From Oscillospiraceae bacterium (GTDB lineage: Bacteria; Bacillota; Clostridia; Oscillospirales; Acutalibacteraceae), in NCBI GenBank assembly GCA_015065935.1, contig SVPI01000001.1, forward strand, positions 62,001-126,000: DNA of 64,000 bases, in the 5' to 3' direction. Below are positions 49,128-60,259 of the stretch, piece after piece. Both the position numbers and the translations under genes were made by a program. The notes beneath the pieces were generated by a model. It made no database searches. It had not been told where the DNA came from and worked only from the letters and a program-made list of their open reading frames with translations. How positions within the stretch are numbered: position 1 is the first letter of the stretch; each line of letters opens with the position of its first letter.

Positions 49128-49675
49128 TTTTCGGTCAGACTTTCAAAAACGGCTTCAAATTCTTCCTCGCTCTTTTTTGCCGAGTCGATGTTTTCCTCAA
49201 CCTGATTTTTAACATCCTTTAAGGAACTGAGCAGGGAATCTATTTCGCTCATAAAACCATCAGAGGTTTTGTTAAGCTGCTCTTTAAGAGCGGCAAGGGA
49301 GGACTGTGCCTCATCAATGGCAATGAGATTTTTTGAAATTTCCTCATTTGTAATACGGGAATTTTCGCTTGTTCTTTCAATTATTGCCTTTGCATTTGCC
49401 TGGGCAACAAGATAAAGCTTGCCGATAACCTCGCTAAGGCGCTGAATTTCGGCGTATTTTTCCTCAAACTCGTTAAGCCTTGCGGCGATTTCATCCTTCT
49501 CCTTTAAAAGGGAATCGTAATTCTCTTTAGAAAGGGAAAGTTCACCGTTTAATTTTTCAAGCTCGTTATTAAGGGTTGTTTGCTTATCCTGAAAGGCGGT
49601 ATGCATTTTATCGATGTAGTTTATAACATCGTTTGTGTTAAAGCCGAAAAGACTTTTTCTAAAACCGATAGCCAT
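49124..49675 (-). CDS. DivIVA-like coiled-coil protein
   Basis: N-terminal FRKSLFGFNTNDVINYIDKMH followed by long coiled coil. Confidence 0.5.
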   Translation of the reverse strand: MAIGFRKSLFGFNTNDVINYIDKMHTAFQDKQTTLNNELEKLNGELSLSKENYDSLLKEKDEIAARLNEFEEKYAEIQRLSEVIGKLYLVAQANAKAIIERTSENSRITNEEISKNLIAIDEAQSSLAALKEQLNKTSDGFMSEIDSLLSSLKDVKNQVEENIDSAKKSEEEFEAVFESLTEK

Positions 49676-49858
49676 TTTTTTGCTCCTTTATACAGCAAAT
49701 TTCGACACCTTGGTCGTTTTTCACTCTCATTATAGCAATATTTTATTTTTTTTACAAGTATTATTAATATATTCTCATAATATTTCTTGAAAAATTGCAC
49801 CCAATGTAGTAGAATATAAAATGAATAATTATGAATATTTATGAAAGCGGTTTTGTTT

Positions 49859-50245
49859 ATGACAAGAAAAGAAGCAAGAGAACAAGCATTTGTTTTGATT
49901 TTTGAAAAAATGTTTCGAAACGATTCTCCCGAGGAAATTTTAGAATACGCAAAGGAGATTCGCGAAATTCAAATTGATGATTATTCAAAAGAGGTTTTCC
50001 TTGGCGTTTGCGAAAAGTGTAATGAGCTTGATGATAAAATTTCAGCTCACCTTAAAAACTGGAAAATTGAAAGAATTTCAAAGGTTGCTCTTGCCATTCT
50101 TCGCCTAGCGGTTTATGAGATTAAGTTTATAGAGAGCGTTCCTGAATCGGTTTCAATTAACGAAGCGGTTGAGCTTTCCAAAAAGTTTTCAGTGGCAGAG
50201 GATGCCTCCTTTGTTAACGGAGTGCTGGGAAATATTGTAAAATAG
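49859..50245 (+). CDS. nusB: transcription antitermination factor NusB
   Basis: MTRKEAREQAFVLIFEKMF, SVSINEAVELSKKFS...FVNGVLGNI. Confidence 0.93.
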   Translation: MTRKEAREQAFVLIFEKMFRNDSPEEILEYAKEIREIQIDDYSKEVFLGVCEKCNELDDKISAHLKNWKIERISKVALAILRLAVYEIKFIESVPESVSINEAVELSKKFSVAEDASFVNGVLGNIVK

Positions 50246-50246
50246 G

Positions 50247-51479
50247 GTGAGTTTTGTGCAGGCGGCAATAACGGTAAGACAACTGAATATGTATGTCAAA
50301 TCGCTATTGGATGCAAATCCAAAGCTCAGTTCCATTTGCGTTTGCGGTGAAATTGCAAACTTTCAAAATCATTATGCAAGCGGGCACCTTTACTTTGCCC
50401 TTAAGGATGATGCGGCCACCGTTCGCAGCGTAATGTTTAGAAGCAGCGCATTAAGGCTAAAATTCACACCCCAAAACGGTCAGAAGGTTATTTGTTTTGG
50501 CAGGGTTTCCCTTTATGAAAAGGATGGGCAGTATCAGTTTTATGCCGAAAATATGCTCCCCTTTGGCGAAGGTGAGTTAGCGGCTGATTTTGAGCGCATT
50601 AAGGCCGCCCTTTTAAAGGATGGACTTTTTGATGAAAAGCGGAAAAGAGCCCTTCCTAAATTCCCAAAGCGTGTGGGTGTTGTAACCTCCTCAAGCGGTG
50701 CCGCCATTCACGATATTACAAGCGTTTTAAACAGGCGTTACCCCATTTGCACAGCGGTTTGTTACCCTGTTAATGTTCAGGGGGCGGGTGCCTCGCAGGA
50801 TATGGTTAATGCCCTTAAAAAAATATATGAAACTGAGAATGTTGATGTTATAATCATTGGTCGCGGCGGCGGCTCATCCTATGACCTTTGGGCATTTAAC
50901 GATGAAGCCTTGGCCAGAACCATTGCACAAAGCCCTGTGCCGGTTATTTCGGCGGTAGGGCACGAGAGTGATTATTCTATTTGCGATTTGGTTGCCGATG
51001 TTCGCGCGGCAACACCTTCGGTTGCTGCTGAGCTTGCTGTGCCTAATATGGAGGAGCTTTTAAAGGAGCTTAAATTTAAAAAGCATTTGCTGTGCTCGCT
51101 TCTTAAAGCAAAAGTACAGGTTTTAGAAAATGAACTAATTGCATTAAAAGATAGTGACGTTTTTAAGGATACAAACGGTGTAATAATAAATAAAAGGGAA
51201 CAGCTTCAGCTTGAAGCGGTACAGCGCTTTAGACAGAGCGTTAACAACCTGATTTTAAAGAATGAAACCGAGCTTCGGGAAAAAATTCTAAAGCTTGATT
51301 CTTTAAGTCCCCTAAAGGTGCTTGCCCGCGGCTACAGCGTTGTTGAAAAGAAAAACAGCGTTATTACAAGTGCCACTGAGCTTTCGGTGGGCGATGAAAT
51401 AAAAATCACCCTTAATAAGGGTAAAATCAATTGCAGTGTAATTTCAAAGGAGGAAAATGATAATGGCAGCAGAGTTTGA
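50247..51479 (+). CDS. xseA: exodeoxyribonuclease VII large subunit
   Basis: CVCGEIANFQNHYASGHLYFALKD, VVTSSSGAAIHDI, IIGRGGGSSYDLWAFNDE. Confidence 0.97.
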   Translation: MSFVQAAITVRQLNMYVKSLLDANPKLSSICVCGEIANFQNHYASGHLYFALKDDAATVRSVMFRSSALRLKFTPQNGQKVICFGRVSLYEKDGQYQFYAENMLPFGEGELAADFERIKAALLKDGLFDEKRKRALPKFPKRVGVVTSSSGAAIHDITSVLNRRYPICTAVCYPVNVQGAGASQDMVNALKKIYETENVDVIIIGRGGGSSYDLWAFNDEALARTIAQSPVPVISAVGHESDYSICDLVADVRAATPSVAAELAVPNMEELLKELKFKKHLLCSLLKAKVQVLENELIALKDSDVFKDTNGVIINKREQLQLEAVQRFRQSVNNLILKNETELREKILKLDSLSPLKVLARGYSVVEKKNSVITSATELSVGDEIKITLNKGKINCSVISKEENDNGSRV

Positions 51480-51660
51480 TTTTGAAACCGCATTATCACA
51501 GCTTAATGAAATTGTTGATAAAATTGAATCGGGTGAGTGCTCACTCGAGGAATCAATAAAGCTTTTTGAGCAGGGCATTGAACTGTCTGACACCTGTACT
51601 AAGAAGCTTGATGAAGCTAAGAAAAAGGTGCTTCAGCTAACCTCAAAGGAGGAGCAGTAA
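51457..51660 (+). CDS. xseB: exodeoxyribonuclease VII small subunit
   Basis: FETALSQLNEIVDKIESGECSLEESIKLFEQGIEL. Confidence 0.95.
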   Translation: MIMAAEFDFETALSQLNEIVDKIESGECSLEESIKLFEQGIELSDTCTKKLDEAKKKVLQLTSKEEQ

Positions 51661-52538
51661 TGAGCGCATCATTTATTAACGAATATTCCGATATGGTGGA
51701 GGCCTGCCTTGAAAAAAATCTTGTAGGCGCAAGTGATTCCTACAAGGCTGTTATTGAGGCAATGCGTTACAGCACCCTTGGCGGCGGCAAAAGAATTCGC
51801 CCCGCAATAATGCTTATGTTTTATAAGCTGTGCGGCGGCACAGCCGACAGCGCTGTTAACTTTGCGGCGGCCCTTGAAATGATACATACCTATTCACTTA
51901 TTCACGATGATTTACCCTGTATGGATAATGATGATATGCGCCGCGGTAAGCCCTCTTGCCATAAGGCGTTTACCGAAAACATTGCACTGCTTGCAGGTGA
52001 TGCCCTTTTAACCGAGGCATTTGGCCTTGCGGCAAAAACCAAGGGAATTGCGGAATATCGCATTATCGAAAGTCTTTCGGTTTTAGCCGAATGCGCAGGT
52101 GTTAACGGTATGATTGGAGGTCAGGTTATTGACCTTCAAGGTAACGGCAATATAAATTCAATTGAAACCTTAACCGAAATGTATCACCGTAAAACAGGCG
52201 CTCTTATCTGTGCCGCCGTTAAAATTGGTACAATTCTCGGCGGTGGTAATAATAAACAGGTTCTGGCAGGTGAGAAATTCGCCTACAACCTTGGTCTTGC
52301 CTTCCAAATTATTGATGACATTCTTGATGCCACAGGTGATGAGCAGGAGCTTGGCAAACCCATTAACAGCGATATTAAAAACGGTAAATTTACCTTTGTG
52401 ACCGCCCTTGGAATTGATGCCTGCCGTGAAAAGGCAAGGCAGCTTACAAACGAGGCAAGGGAAGCACTAAACGTCTACGAGGGCAACAAAAAGGAAATTT
52501 TAACCCTTACAGAACAGCTTTTAAACAGAACATATTAA
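51660..52538 (+). CDS. ispA: polyprenyl (farnesyl/geranylgeranyl) diphosphate synthase
   Basis: GGGKRIRPAIML, IHDDLPCMDNDDMRRGKPSCHK, FQIIDDILD. Confidence 0.95.
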   Translation: MSASFINEYSDMVEACLEKNLVGASDSYKAVIEAMRYSTLGGGKRIRPAIMLMFYKLCGGTADSAVNFAAALEMIHTYSLIHDDLPCMDNDDMRRGKPSCHKAFTENIALLAGDALLTEAFGLAAKTKGIAEYRIIESLSVLAECAGVNGMIGGQVIDLQGNGNINSIETLTEMYHRKTGALICAAVKIGTILGGGNNKQVLAGEKFAYNLGLAFQIIDDILDATGDEQELGKPINSDIKNGKFTFVTALGIDACREKARQLTNEAREALNVYEGNKKEILTLTEQLLNRTY

Positions 52539-52548
52539 TGATTGGACT

Positions 52549-54399
52549 GTGAATTTTTTGGATTATAAATTTTTAAGGCAGATTAACTCGCCTGATGATG
52601 TTAAAAAACTTAATAACAGTGAACTGAAGGTTTTGTGTGAGGAAATCAGAGACTGCCTTATTAAAACGGTTTCAAAAACAGGTGGACATTTAGCCTCAAA
52701 CCTTGGTGTTGTTGAGCTTACCGTGGCACTGCACAGTGTTTTTTCCACACCTAAGGATTCAATTATTTTTGATGTTGGCCACCAGTGCTACACCCACAAG
52801 CTTTTAACAGGCCGCTTTGACCGCTTTGACTCCCTTCGCAAGGAGGGTGGACTTTCCGGGTTTATGCGCCCCGCTGAGAGCGAACACGATTCCTTTATAA
52901 CAGGGCATAGCAGTAACTCTGTCTCTGCGGCTTACGGAATTTTCGAAGCAAAATCCCGAAAGGACAGCACCCATGCATCTATTGCAGTTGTTGGCGATGG
53001 CGCTATGACAGGCGGTATGATTTATGAGGCCCTTAATAACGCAGGTGATGCAGAGGGCCCCTTTATAGTTGTTCTGAACGACAATAAAATGTCCATTTCT
53101 AAAAATGTGGGTGCAATGGCAAGGTATTTCAGCGTTATTCGCACCAAGCCTCGCTACTATCGTTTTAAACACCATTTCCAAAAGTTTTTAAAGAGTATTC
53201 CTCTAGGCAAATATATCTATGCGGCAATGTTCAGGTCAAAAAGAGCCCTTAAAAATGCAATTTACAAATGCAATATTTTTGAAAGCATGGGCTTTAGTTA
53301 CCTTGGCCCTGTTGATGGACACGATATTGTCAAGCTTAAAAATATTTTCACCATTGCAAAGGAGCAAAATCGCCCTGCAATTGTTCATATTATGACTAAG
53401 AAGGGTAAAGGCTATCCCTTTGCTGAGGAAAGCCCCAACGCCTACCACGGTGTTTCCTCTTTTGATATTGAAAAGGGCGTGGAGACATCTTCAAAAGAAA
53501 CATTTTCCTCGGTTTGCGGTAAAACCCTTTGTGAGCTAGCACAAAAGGATGATAAAATTTGTGCCATAACCGCCGCAATGTGCGAGGGCACAGGGCTTAG
53601 CGCCTTTGCTGAAAAATTTCCCGACCGATTTTTTGATGTTGGCATTGCAGAGGAGCACGCTATGACCTTTTCGGGCGGTCTTGCCGCAGGAGGTATGAAA
53701 CCCTTTTTCGTGGTTTATTCTTCCTTCCTGCAAAGGTCTTATGACCAAATCATTCACGATGCCGCCATTGCTAATATTCCTGTTAAAATTTGTATTGACA
53801 GAGCCGGCGTTGTAGGTGAGGATGGCGAAACACACCAAGGCCTTTTCGATGTTGCTTTTTTAAGCACCGTTCCCAATATGCAAATTTATTCCCCCGCAAA
53901 CCTTGCAGAGCTTGAATTTACCCTTAAAAAGGTGGCAGAAAATAATGAGCTTTGCGCCGTTCGGTATCCTAGAGGAACAGTTAATAATAAAACCCCCTTT
54001 ACCTACGATGATAAGGAATTCACCGTTATTGGCGATAAAAGCGATGTTGCCGTTTTAACCTACGGCAGGGAATTTAACGAGGTTTACGCCGCCTATGAGG
54101 AGCTTAAATCAAAGGGTGTAAACATTACTGTTATAAAGCTCAATAAAATTTATCCTTTGAGTGATGAGCTTGTAAATACTGTTTCGGGCTTTAAAAAGGT
54201 TTATTTTTACGAGGAAAGCATTAAATCAGGCTCGGTTAGCGAGCATCTCGCCGCAAGGTTGCTTGAGAATTCATTTAGCGGTAGCTTTAAGGCGGTTAAC
54301 ATTAATAACACCTTTGTTCCCGCGTGTGATGTTGCAGGGACAATAAGGAAATTTAAGCTTGATACACAAAGCATTGTTAAAACACTGGGAGAAAACTAA
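52549..54399 (+). CDS. dxs: 1-deoxy-D-xylulose-5-phosphate synthase
   Basis: DVGHQCYTHKLLTGR, VVGDGAMTGGMIYEALNN, DVGIAEEHAMTFSGGLA. Confidence 0.97.
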   Translation: MNFLDYKFLRQINSPDDVKKLNNSELKVLCEEIRDCLIKTVSKTGGHLASNLGVVELTVALHSVFSTPKDSIIFDVGHQCYTHKLLTGRFDRFDSLRKEGGLSGFMRPAESEHDSFITGHSSNSVSAAYGIFEAKSRKDSTHASIAVVGDGAMTGGMIYEALNNAGDAEGPFIVVLNDNKMSISKNVGAMARYFSVIRTKPRYYRFKHHFQKFLKSIPLGKYIYAAMFRSKRALKNAIYKCNIFESMGFSYLGPVDGHDIVKLKNIFTIAKEQNRPAIVHIMTKKGKGYPFAEESPNAYHGVSSFDIEKGVETSSKETFSSVCGKTLCELAQKDDKICAITAAMCEGTGLSAFAEKFPDRFFDVGIAEEHAMTFSGGLAAGGMKPFFVVYSSFLQRSYDQIIHDAAIANIPVKICIDRAGVVGEDGETHQGLFDVAFLSTVPNMQIYSPANLAELEFTLKKVAENNELCAVRYPRGTVNNKTPFTYDDKEFTVIGDKSDVAVLTYGREFNEVYAAYEELKSKGVNITVIKLNKIYPLSDELVNTVSGFKKVYFYEESIKSGSVSEHLAARLLENSFSGSFKAVNINNTFVPACDVAGTIRKFKLDTQSIVKTLGEN

Positions 54400-55212
54400 A
54401 TGAGTGATAAAATCAGGCTTGACACGGCAGTTTTTGAGGCAGGCTATGCCGAAAGCCGTGAAAAGGCCAAAACCCTCATAATGGCAGGCAATGTCTATGT
54501 AAACAACCAAAAAGCAGACAAGGCCGGTATGACAATTAAAACAACCGATGCTTTAGAGGTTCGCGGCGCAACACTTAAATTTGTGAGCCGTGGAGGACTA
54601 AAGCTTGATAAAGCAATGAACGTTTTTGGCATTGATTTAAAGGATACCGTTTGCGCTGATATTGGCGCTTCAACAGGCGGATTTACCGACTGTATGCTAC
54701 AAAACGGCGCCAAAAAGGTTTATTCCATTGATGTTGGCTACGGTCAGCTTGCCTGGAAGCTTCGCTGTGATGAGCGTGTTGTTAATTTAGAGCGCACAAA
54801 CTTTAGGTATGTAACTGCCGAGCAGGTACCCGATGCTCTTGATTTTGCATCTATTGATGTTTCTTTTATTTCACTTGCCCTCATTTTACCCGCTTTAAAC
54901 CCTCTTTTAAAGGATAGCGGAAAAACCGTATGCCTTATTAAACCTCAGTTTGAGGCAGGTAAAGAAAATGTGGGCAAAAAGGGTGTTGTTCGCGACCCTG
55001 CCGTGCACATTGCAGTCATTGAAAAAATTAAGGGCGTTATTTTGGATAACGGCTTTAGCATTTTAGGTCTTGATTTTTCACCTATCAGAGGGCCTGAAGG
55101 CAACATTGAATATCTGGCCTTTATTGAAAAAGACACCACCCCTGAGGATAAAAGCGGGGTTGACACTAAGAAACTTGTTGAGAGTTCTCATATATTAACA
55201 GAAAAACAGTAA
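54400..55212 (+). CDS. tlyA: TlyA family rRNA (cytidine-2'-O)-methyltransferase
   Basis: S4 domain plus VSRGGLKLDKAMNVF, DIGASTGGFTDCMLQNGAKKVYSIDVGYGQL. Confidence 0.95.
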   Translation: MSDKIRLDTAVFEAGYAESREKAKTLIMAGNVYVNNQKADKAGMTIKTTDALEVRGATLKFVSRGGLKLDKAMNVFGIDLKDTVCADIGASTGGFTDCMLQNGAKKVYSIDVGYGQLAWKLRCDERVVNLERTNFRYVTAEQVPDALDFASIDVSFISLALILPALNPLLKDSGKTVCLIKPQFEAGKENVGKKGVVRDPAVHIAVIEKIKGVILDNGFSILGLDFSPIRGPEGNIEYLAFIEKDTTPEDKSGVDTKKLVESSHILTEKQ

Positions 55213-55221
55213 AGGAGGGAA

Positions 55222-56064
55222 ATGCAAGTGAAGGTTGCAGTTTTACCCAATCTTGATAAACGCGGCTGTCCTGAAACGGTTGATGCTATTGGAAAGCTGA
55301 TGAAAAACCTGGGTATTGAAGCCTACCTGCCCGAGGATATTTGCGGCAGCTATTATCTCCACGCAAGTGAAGAGGAGCTTTTTAAAACAGCCGATGTTAT
55401 TATAACGGTGGGCGGCGATGGAACCATTATTCGTTTTTCAAAGATTGCCGCGAAATATGATAAACCCATAATTGGAATTAACGCGGGTCGCCTTGGCTTT
55501 CTTGCCAACATTGAGCCCAGCGAAATTCAGCTTCTTTCAAAGCTTAAAACAGGGGAGTATACCACCGAAAAAAGAATGCTGCTTGATATAAAGGTTTGTG
55601 AAAACGGCAAGGAGGTTGGCTCATTTTGTGCAATGAACGATGCCGTTATCACCTGTGGCTTTATGTCCAGAATTATTGATGTAAGCGCCTATGTTGAAAA
55701 CGACAGCATTAACTACCGTGCCGATGGCATAATTATTTCCACTCCAACAGGCTCCACGGCCTATTCAATGTCGGCAGGCGGTCCTATTGTTGACCCAAGC
55801 GTTGAAAATATGACGGTTACCCCTATTTGCTCACATTCCCTCACTGCAAGGCCTATTATTTTAGGCGGCGACAGGGTTGTAAAGCTAAAGGCATTTTCCA
55901 AAAAGAGAGCCGATATTTTCCTTTCGGTGGATGGCAGAAAATCCTTCACCGTTAAGCCCTACACCGAAATTTATGTTACAAAATCCGAGAACAGTGTTAA
56001 GCTTATTCGTCTAAACGACCGTTCCTTTTATAAAACACTTTCTATGAAATTCAGGGAGCACTAA
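55222..56064 (+). CDS. nadK: NAD kinase
   Basis: TVGGDGTIIRFSKIAAKYDKPIIGINAGRLGFLA, ISTPTGSTAYSMSAGGPIVDP. Confidence 0.96.
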   Translation: MQVKVAVLPNLDKRGCPETVDAIGKLMKNLGIEAYLPEDICGSYYLHASEEELFKTADVIITVGGDGTIIRFSKIAAKYDKPIIGINAGRLGFLANIEPSEIQLLSKLKTGEYTTEKRMLLDIKVCENGKEVGSFCAMNDAVITCGFMSRIIDVSAYVENDSINYRADGIIISTPTGSTAYSMSAGGPIVDPSVENMTVTPICSHSLTARPIILGGDRVVKLKAFSKKRADIFLSVDGRKSFTVKPYTEIYVTKSENSVKLIRLNDRSFYKTLSMKFREH

Positions 56065-56065
56065 A

Positions 56066-56530
56066 ATGAACAAAGCTAAACGACAGGAAACAATTCTTAA
56101 AATAATTGAAAACAACATTATCGTAACTCAGGATGACCTGCAAAATGCCCTTTTAAATGCGGGTATCGAGGCAACACAGTCCACAGTTTCAAGAGATATT
56201 AAGGATTTAAGAATTATTAAAGCCCTTGATAGAAACGGCACATATCGATACATAAATCCTGCAAAGGAAAAGGGCGAAAAGGTGGTAAAGCCGCCTTATA
56301 ATCATTATGCCGATGTTTTTGGCCACGCTGTGGTTTCAATTAACAGCGCAATGAACGATGTTGTAATTAAATGCTATCCCGGTATGGCAAGCAGTGCCTG
56401 TGTTGCTGTTGATAACCTTTTTGGTGATGACATTCTCGGTAGCCTTGCAGGGGATGATACAATTTTCATTATTACTCGTGATACCGAAAAGGCCACTAGA
56501 CTTGTGGCAAAGTTAAAAAATCTTTTATAA
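56066..56530 (+). CDS. argR: arginine repressor
   Basis: TQDDLQNALLNAGIEATQSTVSRDIKDLRIIK, GSLAGDDTIFIITRD. Confidence 0.94.
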   Translation: MNKAKRQETILKIIENNIIVTQDDLQNALLNAGIEATQSTVSRDIKDLRIIKALDRNGTYRYINPAKEKGEKVVKPPYNHYADVFGHAVVSINSAMNDVVIKCYPGMASSACVAVDNLFGDDILGSLAGDDTIFIITRDTEKATRLVAKLKNLL

Positions 56531-56545
56531 TCTTGGCGGTGTGAT

Positions 56546-58207
56546 ATGTTAAAATATCTGCATATTGAGAATATTGCGGTTATTGAACAATCAAATATTG
56601 ATTTCACAAATGGATTCAATCTCCTAACCGGTGAAACCGGTGCGGGTAAATCCATTATTATTGATGCCATAAATGCGGTGCTGGGCGAGCGCACCTCAAA
56701 GGAGCTTATTCGAAACGGCGCCGAAAAGGCTACCGTTTGCGCCCAGTTTGACTGCCTTACCGAGGATGTTATGAACGCCCTTTCTGAAAACGGACTTTCT
56801 CCTGATGAAAACGGTGAGCTTTACATATCCCGCGTTTTATCCCTAGAGGGTAAAGGCAGTATTAAAATTAACGGAATCCCGGTGACAGCCGCGGTTTTAA
56901 GGGAAATCGGCAAGCTTCTTATCACTATTCACGGTCAGCACGATAACCAGAACCTATTAAACCCTGATATGCACATTTTTTATGTTGACCGCGTTGCCGA
57001 AAACGAAAAACTGCTGGATGATTACCTTCAGGAATATAGGCGCTTTAAAGAAATTAGAAAAGAAATTGCAAGCCTTGAAACCGATGAGGATGAAAAGGCA
57101 AGAAAAACCGATTATCTTAAATTCCAGATAAACGAGCTTGAAACCGCCGATATTAAGGTGGGCGAGTTTGATGAGTTAAAGGAAAAAATCGCCATTGCAA
57201 GAAGTTTTGAGCATAATTTAAAGCTTTTAAGCAAGGCCACCGCAGTATTCAGCGGCAGTGAAGGGGAGAGCGGCGTTATTGATGGGGTTGATTCGGTTAA
57301 AAATCTGCTCCTTTCTACAAAGCTTAAAGAGTATGATAACGATATAAGCTCCCTTGAAGAAATTTTGTTAAAAATTCGGGACATTGCCTCTCATATTGAA
57401 AATTTCATTTCAAATGATGAATTCAGCAGTGAAAACCTTGATAAAATGACCGAAAGACTTGATTTACTCCGCCGTGTTATGTTAAAATACGGTGACAGCG
57501 AGGAAAAACTGCTCCAAACCTTAAGTGAAGCAAGGGCTGAACTTGATAAAATCACCTTTAGCGATGAGCGCATTGAGGAATTGGAGGAACAGTTAAGTCA
57601 GTCTCAAGAGCGGCTTATTGCAAAGGCAAATGCCCTTACTGCCTCAAGGCAAAAAGCGGCAAAGGACTTTGAAAAAAAGGTTTGCGAAATCCTTTCCTTC
57701 CTCAATATGCCTGATGTTAAGTTTGTGGTTGAGTTTAAAAAGGGAAAATATACTCGTCTCGGTTGTGATGAGGTGCAGTTCTTAATCAGCGCCAACGCAG
57801 GCGAAAATGCAAAGCCCCTTTCAAAAATTGCCTCAGGCGGTGAGCTTTCCCGCGTTATGCTGGCAATTCAAAATGTACTGCTAAATAAAAACGAGGTTCC
57901 AACCCTTATTTTTGATGAAATTGATGCGGGCATCAGTGGCCGCGCCGCCGATAAGGTTGGCAATGTTCTTAAAAACGTTGCAGGCAGCCATCAGGTTATC
58001 TGCATAACCCACTTAGCGCAGATTGCCGCCAACGCCGATACCCATTTCCTTATTGAGAAAACCACAAGCGGCGGCAGAACCTTTACAAACCTTACAAAAC
58101 TCAGTTATGAGGGAAGAATTCACGAGCTTGCCCGAATTATGTCGGGTGCCGATATAACAGAAAATATGTATAATTCCGCTAAGGAATTGTTAGATAGGAG
58201 AAGTTAA
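56546..58207 (+). CDS. recN: DNA repair protein RecN
   Basis: [67 protein letters not shown]. Confidence 0.97.
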   Translation: MLKYLHIENIAVIEQSNIDFTNGFNLLTGETGAGKSIIIDAINAVLGERTSKELIRNGAEKATVCAQFDCLTEDVMNALSENGLSPDENGELYISRVLSLEGKGSIKINGIPVTAAVLREIGKLLITIHGQHDNQNLLNPDMHIFYVDRVAENEKLLDDYLQEYRRFKEIRKEIASLETDEDEKARKTDYLKFQINELETADIKVGEFDELKEKIAIARSFEHNLKLLSKATAVFSGSEGESGVIDGVDSVKNLLLSTKLKEYDNDISSLEEILLKIRDIASHIENFISNDEFSSENLDKMTERLDLLRRVMLKYGDSEEKLLQTLSEARAELDKITFSDERIEELEEQLSQSQERLIAKANALTASRQKAAKDFEKKVCEILSFLNMPDVKFVVEFKKGKYTRLGCDEVQFLISANAGENAKPLSKIASGGELSRVMLAIQNVLLNKNEVPTLIFDEIDAGISGRAADKVGNVLKNVAGSHQVICITHLAQIAANADTHFLIEKTTSGGRTFTNLTKLSYEGRIHELARIMSGADITENMYNSAKELLDRRS

Positions 58208-58208
58208 A

Positions 58209-59429
58209 ATGGAAATTTATGAAGAACTTGTTGCCCGCGGACTTATTGCCCAGGTAACCGATGAAGCTGAAATCAGAGAGCTTGTAAATTCGGGCAAAGC
58301 CGTTTTCTATATTGGTTTTGACCCCACTGCCGATAGTTTGCATGTTGGCCACTTTATGGCTCTTTGCCTTATGAAGCGTTTGCAAATGGCAGGCAACCGC
58401 CCCATTGCCCTTATCGGCGGCGGTACAGGTTATATTGGTGACCCTTCCGGTAGAAGTGATTTAAGAACAATGATGACCCCCGAAATGATTCAGCACAACT
58501 GCGACTGCTTTAAGGAGCAAATGTCAAAGTTTATTGAATTTGGCGAGGGCAAGGCTCAAATGGTTAACAACGCCGATTGGCTTTTAAAGCTTAATTATAT
58601 TGATGTTCTCCGCGAGGTTGGTGCCTGTTTCTCCGTTAATAATATGCTTCGTGCCGAGTGCTATAAGCAGAGAATGGAAAAGGGCCTTTCTTTCCTTGAA
58701 TTTAACTATATGATTATGCAAAGCTATGACTTCTATCATCTTTATAAGGAGTATGGCTGCAATATGCAGTTCGGCGGTGATGACCAGTGGTCAAATATGC
58801 TTGGCGGTACCGAGCTTATCCGTAAAAAGCTTGGTAAAGATGCCTACGCTATGACCATCACCCTGCTTATGAACTCTGAGGGTAAAAAAATGGGCAAAAC
58901 AGCCAACGGTGCAGTTTGGCTTGACCCCAAAAAGACAAGCCCTTATGAATTTTATCAGTATTGGCGCAATGTTGGCGACCAGGATGTTTTAAAATGCATC
59001 AGAATGCTTACCTTCTTACCACTTGAAGAAATTGATGCTATGAACGACTGGGAAGGAAGCCAGCTTAACGAGGCTAAGGATATTCTTGCTTTCGAGCTTA
59101 CGAAACTTGTTCACGGCGAGGAAGAGGCAACCAAGGCAAGAGAGGTTTCAAAATCCCTTTTCGGCGGCGGTGCCGATAACGCTAATATGCCTACAACAAC
59201 GCTAACCGATGATGATTTTACCGATGGTAAAATCGGTCTTTTAGACCTCCTTGTTAAGGCAGGTCTCGCCCCCTCAAAGGGCGAAGGCAGACGCCTGGTT
59301 CAGCAGGGTGGCGTTTCGGTTGATGATGAAAAAATAAGCGATGTTGCACTTCAAATTGAGAAGGAAAAAATCGCAAACGGCATCATTATTAAAAAGGGTA
59401 AAAAGGTATTCCATAAGATAACACTTTAA
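58209..59429 (+). CDS. tyrS: tyrosyl-tRNA synthetase
   Basis: [55 protein letters not shown]-terminal S4 domain. Confidence 0.98.
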   Translation: MEIYEELVARGLIAQVTDEAEIRELVNSGKAVFYIGFDPTADSLHVGHFMALCLMKRLQMAGNRPIALIGGGTGYIGDPSGRSDLRTMMTPEMIQHNCDCFKEQMSKFIEFGEGKAQMVNNADWLLKLNYIDVLREVGACFSVNNMLRAECYKQRMEKGLSFLEFNYMIMQSYDFYHLYKEYGCNMQFGGDDQWSNMLGGTELIRKKLGKDAYAMTITLLMNSEGKKMGKTANGAVWLDPKKTSPYEFYQYWRNVGDQDVLKCIRMLTFLPLEEIDAMNDWEGSQLNEAKDILAFELTKLVHGEEEATKAREVSKSLFGGGADNANMPTTTLTDDDFTDGKIGLLDLLVKAGLAPSKGEGRRLVQQGGVSVDDEKISDVALQIEKEKIANGIIIKKGKKVFHKITL

Positions 59430-59439
59430 TAAAAGCATA

Positions 59440-59480
59440 AAAAAGACCTCACGGTTTAACCGTGAGGTCTTAATTTTTTT
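59440..59480. terminator. bidirectional terminator
   Basis: AAGACCTCACGGTT/AACCGTGAGGTCTT with T-run. Confidence 0.85.
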
Positions 59481-59482
59481 AT

Positions 59483-60253
59483 TTAGAATTTTATGACATC
59501 ATTCATATCATACATTCCCGGTTTTTTGCCTACGATAAACTTTGCGGCTTTAACCGAGCCTGCGGCAAAAACCTGCTTTGAGCCGGCAGAGTGTGAGAGG
59601 GTTATAACCTCATCACGGCCTGCAAAAATAACATCGTGTTCGCCAACTATTGTGCCGCCTCTAACTGAATGTATGCCAATTTCGTTTTTTGCGCGTTTTT
59701 GGCGCTTTGAATGGCGGTCATACTCGTACATCATTTTATCATCAAAAACGCTGTTAAGCGCATTTGCGAGCATAATTGCGGTGCCCGAGGGGGCATCAAG
59801 CTTTTGATTGTGGTGCTTTTCAACAATTTCAATGTCAAAATCATTTCCAAGCACCGCTGCAGCCTTTTTGGAAAGGGCTACAAGGAGGTTTACACCTAGG
59901 GAGAAATTGAAGGTAAAGAAAACAGGAATTTCCTTTGCGGCTTCCTTTATTTTTTCAATTTCATTTTCAGTATAGCCTGTGGTTGCCAAAACAACCGGAA
60001 TATTTTTTGCCTTTGCAAGCCTTAAAATTCCATCAAGGGCACTGGGGTGGGAAAAGTCGATAATAACATCGGCTTTTTCTTTAATGTCCTCGGCTGATTT
60101 ATAAACAGGATAGCCGCGGGAAACATTTTCATTTATATCAAGACCGCAAACAATGTTAGCGTTTTCATCGTTTGCCACAATGTCGGTTATAACACCGCCC
60201 ATTTTTCCGCCGCAACCACTTAAAATGATATTGGTCATTTTTTCACATCCCAT
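59483..60253 (-). CDS. dapB: 4-hydroxy-tetrahydrodipicolinate reductase
   Basis: SGCGGKMGGVI, IVEKHHNQKLDAPSGTAIMLA, GEHDVIFAG. Confidence 0.97.
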   Translation of the reverse strand: MGCEKMTNIILSGCGGKMGGVITDIVANDENANIVCGLDINENVSRGYPVYKSAEDIKEKADVIIDFSHPSALDGILRLAKAKNIPVVLATTGYTENEIEKIKEAAKEIPVFFTFNFSLGVNLLVALSKKAAAVLGNDFDIEIVEKHHNQKLDAPSGTAIMLANALNSVFDDKMMYEYDRHSKRQKRAKNEIGIHSVRGGTIVGEHDVIFAGRDEVITLSHSAGSKQVFAAGSVKAAKFIVGKKPGMYDMNDVIKF

Positions 60254-60259
60254 TTAATT

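Noticed and set aside
58150-58215. Possible T-box leader ahead of tyrS
   Set aside because: tyrS starts 1 nt after the recN stop, leaving no room for a leader.
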